Shown piece by piece: positions 44,457 to 48,791 of a stretch of 48,791 nt of DNA. The stretch covers positions 1 to 48,791 of the forward strand of contig CAXKVV010001604.1 of the NCBI GenBank assembly GCA_964058805.1, written 5' to 3'. The stretch is from Schoenoplectus triqueter. Taxonomy: Eukaryota > Streptophyta > Magnoliopsida > Poales > Cyperaceae. The number at the start of each line of letters is the position of its first letter. Within the stretch, counting starts at the first letter, position 1. The position numbers and the translations under genes are program-made. Below the pieces are notes generated by a model, which saw only the letters and a program-made list of their open reading frames with translations, was not told the origin of the DNA and made no database searches.

Positions 44457-46415
44457 TGGAGATCGGGAAGAAACCGATCGCTCTGCTACTCGTAGCCTTG
44501 CTTCTCTCCAGTTGCACTGCCTCCGTCTCGGCTGCTTACCCATCCAGTATGATCTCTCTCTCTCTCTCTCTCCCTACCTCTTTACCCCCTTTTTAACCAT
44601 CTGAAGGTTTCTTCATGGAAGCTTTAGCATTTTGGTTTGTTTTGGTTAATTGTCGCAGAAATTGTGAGCAATTTTGTCTCAAATGCGGCTTCTTCTCTGA
44701 TCAAGCGGCTCTGGTCATTCAAATCTACCACGAAGACGGGTAAAGGTTTACTTCTTTTCTTGATTTTGTTACTCTTGGGGTCTGATCTAGTAACGAAAAA
44801 AGATAAATAACAAAAAGTGGTGAAATTTCAGCGGTTGCTAGCCGTTCGATGGTGAGATTTGAGAACGGATACACTGTAGAGACCGTGTTCGATGGAAGCA
44901 AGCTTGGGATCGAGCCTTATGCAGTGGAAGTGACACAAGGCGGAGACCTTTTGGTGCTTGATTCAGTAAATAGTAATATTTACAAAATCTCCCTGCCTTT
45001 GTCAAGATGTACGCACATTCCTACTTCGTAATTTCTCTACAAAGCTATTTTCTTGTAATGTAATAGCGAGGAACTTTTATTACTTCCTTTTGGTATGAGA
45101 GACATGAATTGACCTGTCAATTAAGTCTCATGAGACGTCCCCTACCTTTTGGGGCTAATAGCTCTTAGCGTGCCAATTTTCTGTTGTTGTCACTATCAAC
45201 TAATACGAGGATTAACCTTTCTTAAATCTAGCCCTACATGCTTTCCTAAATTAGACAAGAAAACAAGACTAACATTGATTAGTGATAATGACATTAGTGG
45301 CCTCATCTTTTTTTGACCTAACCCTTTGAAATTTATTGTTCTATGAAAAGTCAAATACATTTTTTTTAAGTTGGACACTCTTTATTTGTAATACTTGCTT
45401 GCCCAAGCTGTTTGCCAACTGCCAGTCTCTGCTGATAATCTTGCATAAATATTTTTTTCACACGTTTATGATCTAGTTGTTGTTTTAGCCTGCTGGTTTA
45501 TTTTTCAAAAATTGCAGACAGTAGACCTAAGCTTGTGGCTGGTTCATCCGAGGGGTATTCCGGCCACGTTGATGGCCGGCTACGAGATGCAAAGTTGAAC
45601 CATCCCAAGGGGCTGACAATGGATGATCGAGGAAATATTTATGTCGCAGATGCCATGAACATGGCGATCAGAAAGATCAGTGATGCCGGTAAAATACTAG
45701 ATTCTCGAATTTTTGAATTATGAATTGTTGAATTAAAGATTTGATGCCCCCCAACATTCTCATCAAGTTTTACAGTCCTGATAAATTTCTCCTACCAAAG
45801 AGCCATCAAAGATATGTTGCCATCTTAGAAATTACTAGTCTGATTGATAACCAAAAAAAAAAACTTCATAGCTAACAAGAAAAAATAGCACAATCAATGA
45901 TTCTCTACTGCAAATAGTCTAGTAATTGTAAATAATATATGCCGAACTTGCAACACTACACAATACAAGAACAGTATTATAAATTGTAAAAGAGGTATTA
46001 CAACTAGCATACAATATGCAATTATTGTAAAGGCTGAAACCCAAAAAATTACAGTATTGATAAATCCAAAATACCGTAGTGGTCCTCTGAAACAGGGAAA
46101 ATCAGGTCCTGCGAGTGCTATCACTTGATTAAAAAAAAATAAAACAGCAACCTTTTGCTGACCTTATGATTACTATTTTCTGCTTGTAGGGATGACAACA
46201 ATAGCAGGCGCGAAGACGGGAAGAAGTGGACATGTAGATGGGCCAAGTGATGAGGCCAAATTCTCAACAGATTTTGAGGTGCGGTATTTGGGCAGTAGCT
46301 GCTCCCTCCTTGTCATTGACCGGGGCAACCAGGCCATCCGTGAGATCCAGCTCCATTTTGATGACTGTGCATATGACTTGGAAACTGGTTTTCCATTAGG
46401 TAAGTGCATTGGCTG

Positions 46416-46465
<50 letters not shown>

Positions 46466-47943
46466 TTTGGGGGGGGGGGGGCGGGGGGGGGGGGGGGGGG
46501 GGGGTGATTTGTACCCCTTGTGATATGAGATATGGTGTGCTTGGACAATGAACACCAAACGTTTTACAGCCTAGACATTTTTCTTTTGCCTTTCTTTTTT
46601 GTGTTGGTTTTTTCATACTTTCATTTTATTTGTTGGGAGGTGAAGGCAATTACAGGTTTTGTTCTTTAATGAAATAAAATGCATGCAAATATTAATCTTA
46701 TACCTAGGACTTCGTGAATTATCTGGTAATATCTCTGTAATGTTCATTTCCTTAATTTGTTGAAAAAGGTGCCAAACTAACTCAATTCATTGCCTGCTAA
46801 ATGGGGAATGAAGAGGGTTTGTGTATTTCAAAAGAAAATGAGATGAAGTGGGATTTGGATACTCAGATTGCATTTCATTGCTGTACTGAAAGTCTGAAAC
46901 TAACTAGCAAGTTATACTTTTCTCAAACGGCAATCTATGTATATATGATAAATACAGGGATTGCATTGCTTTTTGCTGCCGGTTTCTTTGGCTACATGCT
47001 TGCATTGCTTCAGCGCCGTGTTGGAATAATGGTTTTTAGCGAAGATGTAAGTACATATGAAAATGATCATCTCCATTGTTTATAGTTTTTTTATACTTGT
47101 CAACTCTGTATCTAGTATGGCACTGTCTTCTTCAGGGACACTGTTCCTCATAATGAGTAAACCACAAATCATGCTTGCTGATTTTAGCTTTGTACACATT
47201 AAATTAAATTTGAAATTCTCATTTTGCCCTTGCAGGAACCACAAGCACTGCTGATGAAACAAAACCATACCATTCCACCTTATCAGAAGCAGATGAAATC
47301 TTCTCCGAGGCCGCCTCTTATACCACCTGAATTTGAAGCAGGCAAACAAGAAGAGGATGAAGAAGGGTTCTTCACCTCCATTGGCAAGTTACTTGGTGGG
47401 GCCAGGTCGTCATTGGGAGAAATACTCTCCGCACTTGTCAGAAAGAAACAACCATCCTCACCTATTATATCCACCAACCCCTATCAGTACCAGAGCCCGC
47501 AGCACCAATTCCTGAAAACAAACACATGGCCGGCACAAGAAACTTTCGCAATCCCACACGACGAGTCACCGCCTCTAGTAGATGCCCGTACACCGACTCC
47601 AAAGAAGAGCTATGCATTTATGGCAAAAGAACCTGACAAAATACATCATTTAAGGCATTCACGATCATTTGGGGAGCCACAACAGCAGCAGAAGAGCTTT
47701 CAGCCACAGACACAAACTTACTACCAGCAACATCTGCAACAGCACAGGCAGTACTCAGCAGGGCCGCAAACAATCTATGAACAGAGTTGCGAGTCGACAA
47801 ACGAGATAGTGTTTGGGGCGGTGCAGGAAGTGGATAGCAAGAGGCATGTTGAGATCAAGGCACTAAATTATGGGGACTCTTACTATGAGCAGTATGGGAT
47901 GCGCTATCGGCAAAATTATATGGGTTATAGCAACAATTTCTAG
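44456..47943 (+). CDS. NHL-repeat protein, signal peptide and one membrane span, 7 exons, 508 aa
   Basis: Belongs to the plant family of NHL domain-containing membrane proteins (Arabidopsis AT1G70280-like by recall); the molecular function is not established. Exons: 44456-44546, 44659-44739, 44832-45008, 45518-45688, 46190-46399, 46958-47046 and 47236-47943, all GT..AG and in frame (1527 bp with stop). Residues 1-27 form a signal peptide (basic MEIGKKP, then LLLVALLLSS). NHL beta-propeller repeats cover about residues 75-235: EPYAVEVTQGGDLLVLDSVN, HPKGLTMDDRGNIYVADAMN with MAIRKIS, and SLLVIDRGNQAIREI. Residues 244-262 (GIALLFAAGFFGYMLALLQ) are a membrane helix. The remaining tail of about 240 residues is Pro/Gln/Ser-rich and probably disordered and cytosolic, ending YRQNYMGYSNNF. 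The propeller would face the lumen or apoplast. The ATG is chosen because it gives the signal peptide. Confidence 0.92.
46419..46504 (+). repeat. (TA)n-T12-poly(G) tract in NHL intron 5
   Basis: A TA run (46419-46456) is followed by 12 T (46457-46468), then 13 G, one C (46482) and 22 G (46483-46504). It lies inside intron 5 (46400-46957), 20 bp after the donor. A G run of this length can fold as a quadruplex in the pre-mRNA, but may also be a sequencing or assembly error. Confidence 0.9.
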
Positions 47944-48791
47944 ATGGTATCATTCTGCCTTATTTTTTTTCCTTGATAAATGTAGCATTGGTTTATAATG
48001 AATTTTGCTAAACAAGTGGAATGCAGGGGGGAATATAAAAAAAAGGCAGTGAAGATTTTGAAAAAGGGGCACTGTCATTTAGTTGAGAAATATTTCTTTC
48101 TTTTTTTGTTGATTATTTTTGTGAATTTGGTTGTAGATTGTAGGTCTTTGATAATCGCCTGCCCCAAATAGTTATTATCTGAAAAAAAAAGATTCCGGAC
48201 CTCTAGTTAAATATAGTATATTATAAATTTAATTTTCTTAAACAATGGTTCAGTGTAGTTGTTGTGCTGACGATGATGTAAAGCTATGAACAGTCTGCTA
48301 CAAGTTGGACGCTGTTCATCACGTGAAATTTCTTTAATTACTGTGTAATAGTGGGTTAAAGCCATGATGCATGTTTCAAAAGGCTCTTACATGAAATTAT
48401 TGAAAGTGGTGAAACTTTATATTTCCATGGAATGAAGCATTTGGAATTGAGTGGACATTTTCACCTCATTTCCCTTCTTACAAAATAAGTAAAAGGACCA
48501 CCGTACTAATATTTGGTCTCAAATATTCTACAAAACAAAACCGAGTTTTCTGTTGCATGTGACCACGACTTGCAAAGCAATTGTGTGCGACTGTACGTGA
48601 CAGTATATATGTTGCCCCAGAGTGAACAATAAGGGACCGCACGCCACATGATTGTCATAATTGTTATAGGACATGTACATGTCAGAAGTCTCAGACCAAG
48701 TAGTTCTGTGAAATTTTGTGAAACAGGCAAGATCAAGCAGTTTCATTTCTTTAAATTTTAGAAAATGGTGCTAGGTGAATTGCGCACTACT
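47944..48791. other. NHL 3' flank and window edge
   Basis: Presumably the 3' untranslated region for the first few hundred bases, then spacer. Overlapping minus-strand open frames at 48506-48746 show no recognisable domain. Nothing else is seen to the window edge. Confidence 0.45.

Noticed and set aside
46313..46616. Frames with poly-Pro, poly-Gly and Ile-Tyr runs
   Set aside because: They are translations of the TA, T and G tracts inside NHL intron 5.

Overview
The window looks like nuclear DNA from a flowering plant. It carries three intron-split genes with GT..AG junctions, conserved plant protein families, very AT-rich spacers, many dinucleotide microsatellites and many small non-autonomous transposons. 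There are no operons, ribosome-binding sites or CRISPR arrays. I cannot name the species from sequence alone.

Genes. (1) A mitochondrial-type aldehyde dehydrogenase (ALDH2 family) is on the minus strand at 1049-7206, in 11 exons that join in frame to 542 residues. (2) A KUP/HAK/KT potassium transporter is on the plus strand at 32459-36636, in 9 exons giving 785 residues, with a short upstream ORF and a CT-rich leader. (3) An NHL-repeat protein with a signal peptide, one membrane span and a proline/glutamine-rich tail is on the plus strand at 44456-47943, in 7 exons giving 508 residues. All three reading frames are intact. They are unrelated housekeeping or transport genes that happen to be neighbours, and nothing suggests they act together.

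Spacers. Between the divergent ALDH and KUP genes lie 25 kb in which I recognise no gene. This stretch holds: AT-rich and purine-rich degenerate tandem repeats (8.0-10.0 kb); a tRNA-headed SINE on the minus strand (8.8-9.1 kb); a cluster of long-armed foldback elements tied to TA microsatellites (11.7-14.4 kb); a perfect-period 100-bp tandem duplication (12.6-12.8 kb); several hAT-like or otherwise TIR-bearing MITEs; a MITE containing a small SINE with a 16-bp target duplication (25.4-25.9 kb); and a minisatellite split by another repeat (23.5-24.6 kb). The 7.8 kb between KUP and the NHL gene is similar but poorer in repeats.

The most unusual material is a set of about 400-bp foldback elements in four sequence groups, called here A, B, C and D. 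They occur at 11682, 12111, 13116, 13542, 13964, 22660, 30933 and 38996. Each is one long inverted repeat with a small loop, and most abut (TA)n or (CT)n tracts. Three groups carry a short palindrome or hairpin near the tip, different in sequence in each. Groups A, B and C share a recognisable core in mid-arm although their tips are unrelated. This suggests one superfamily whose ends have been exchanged.
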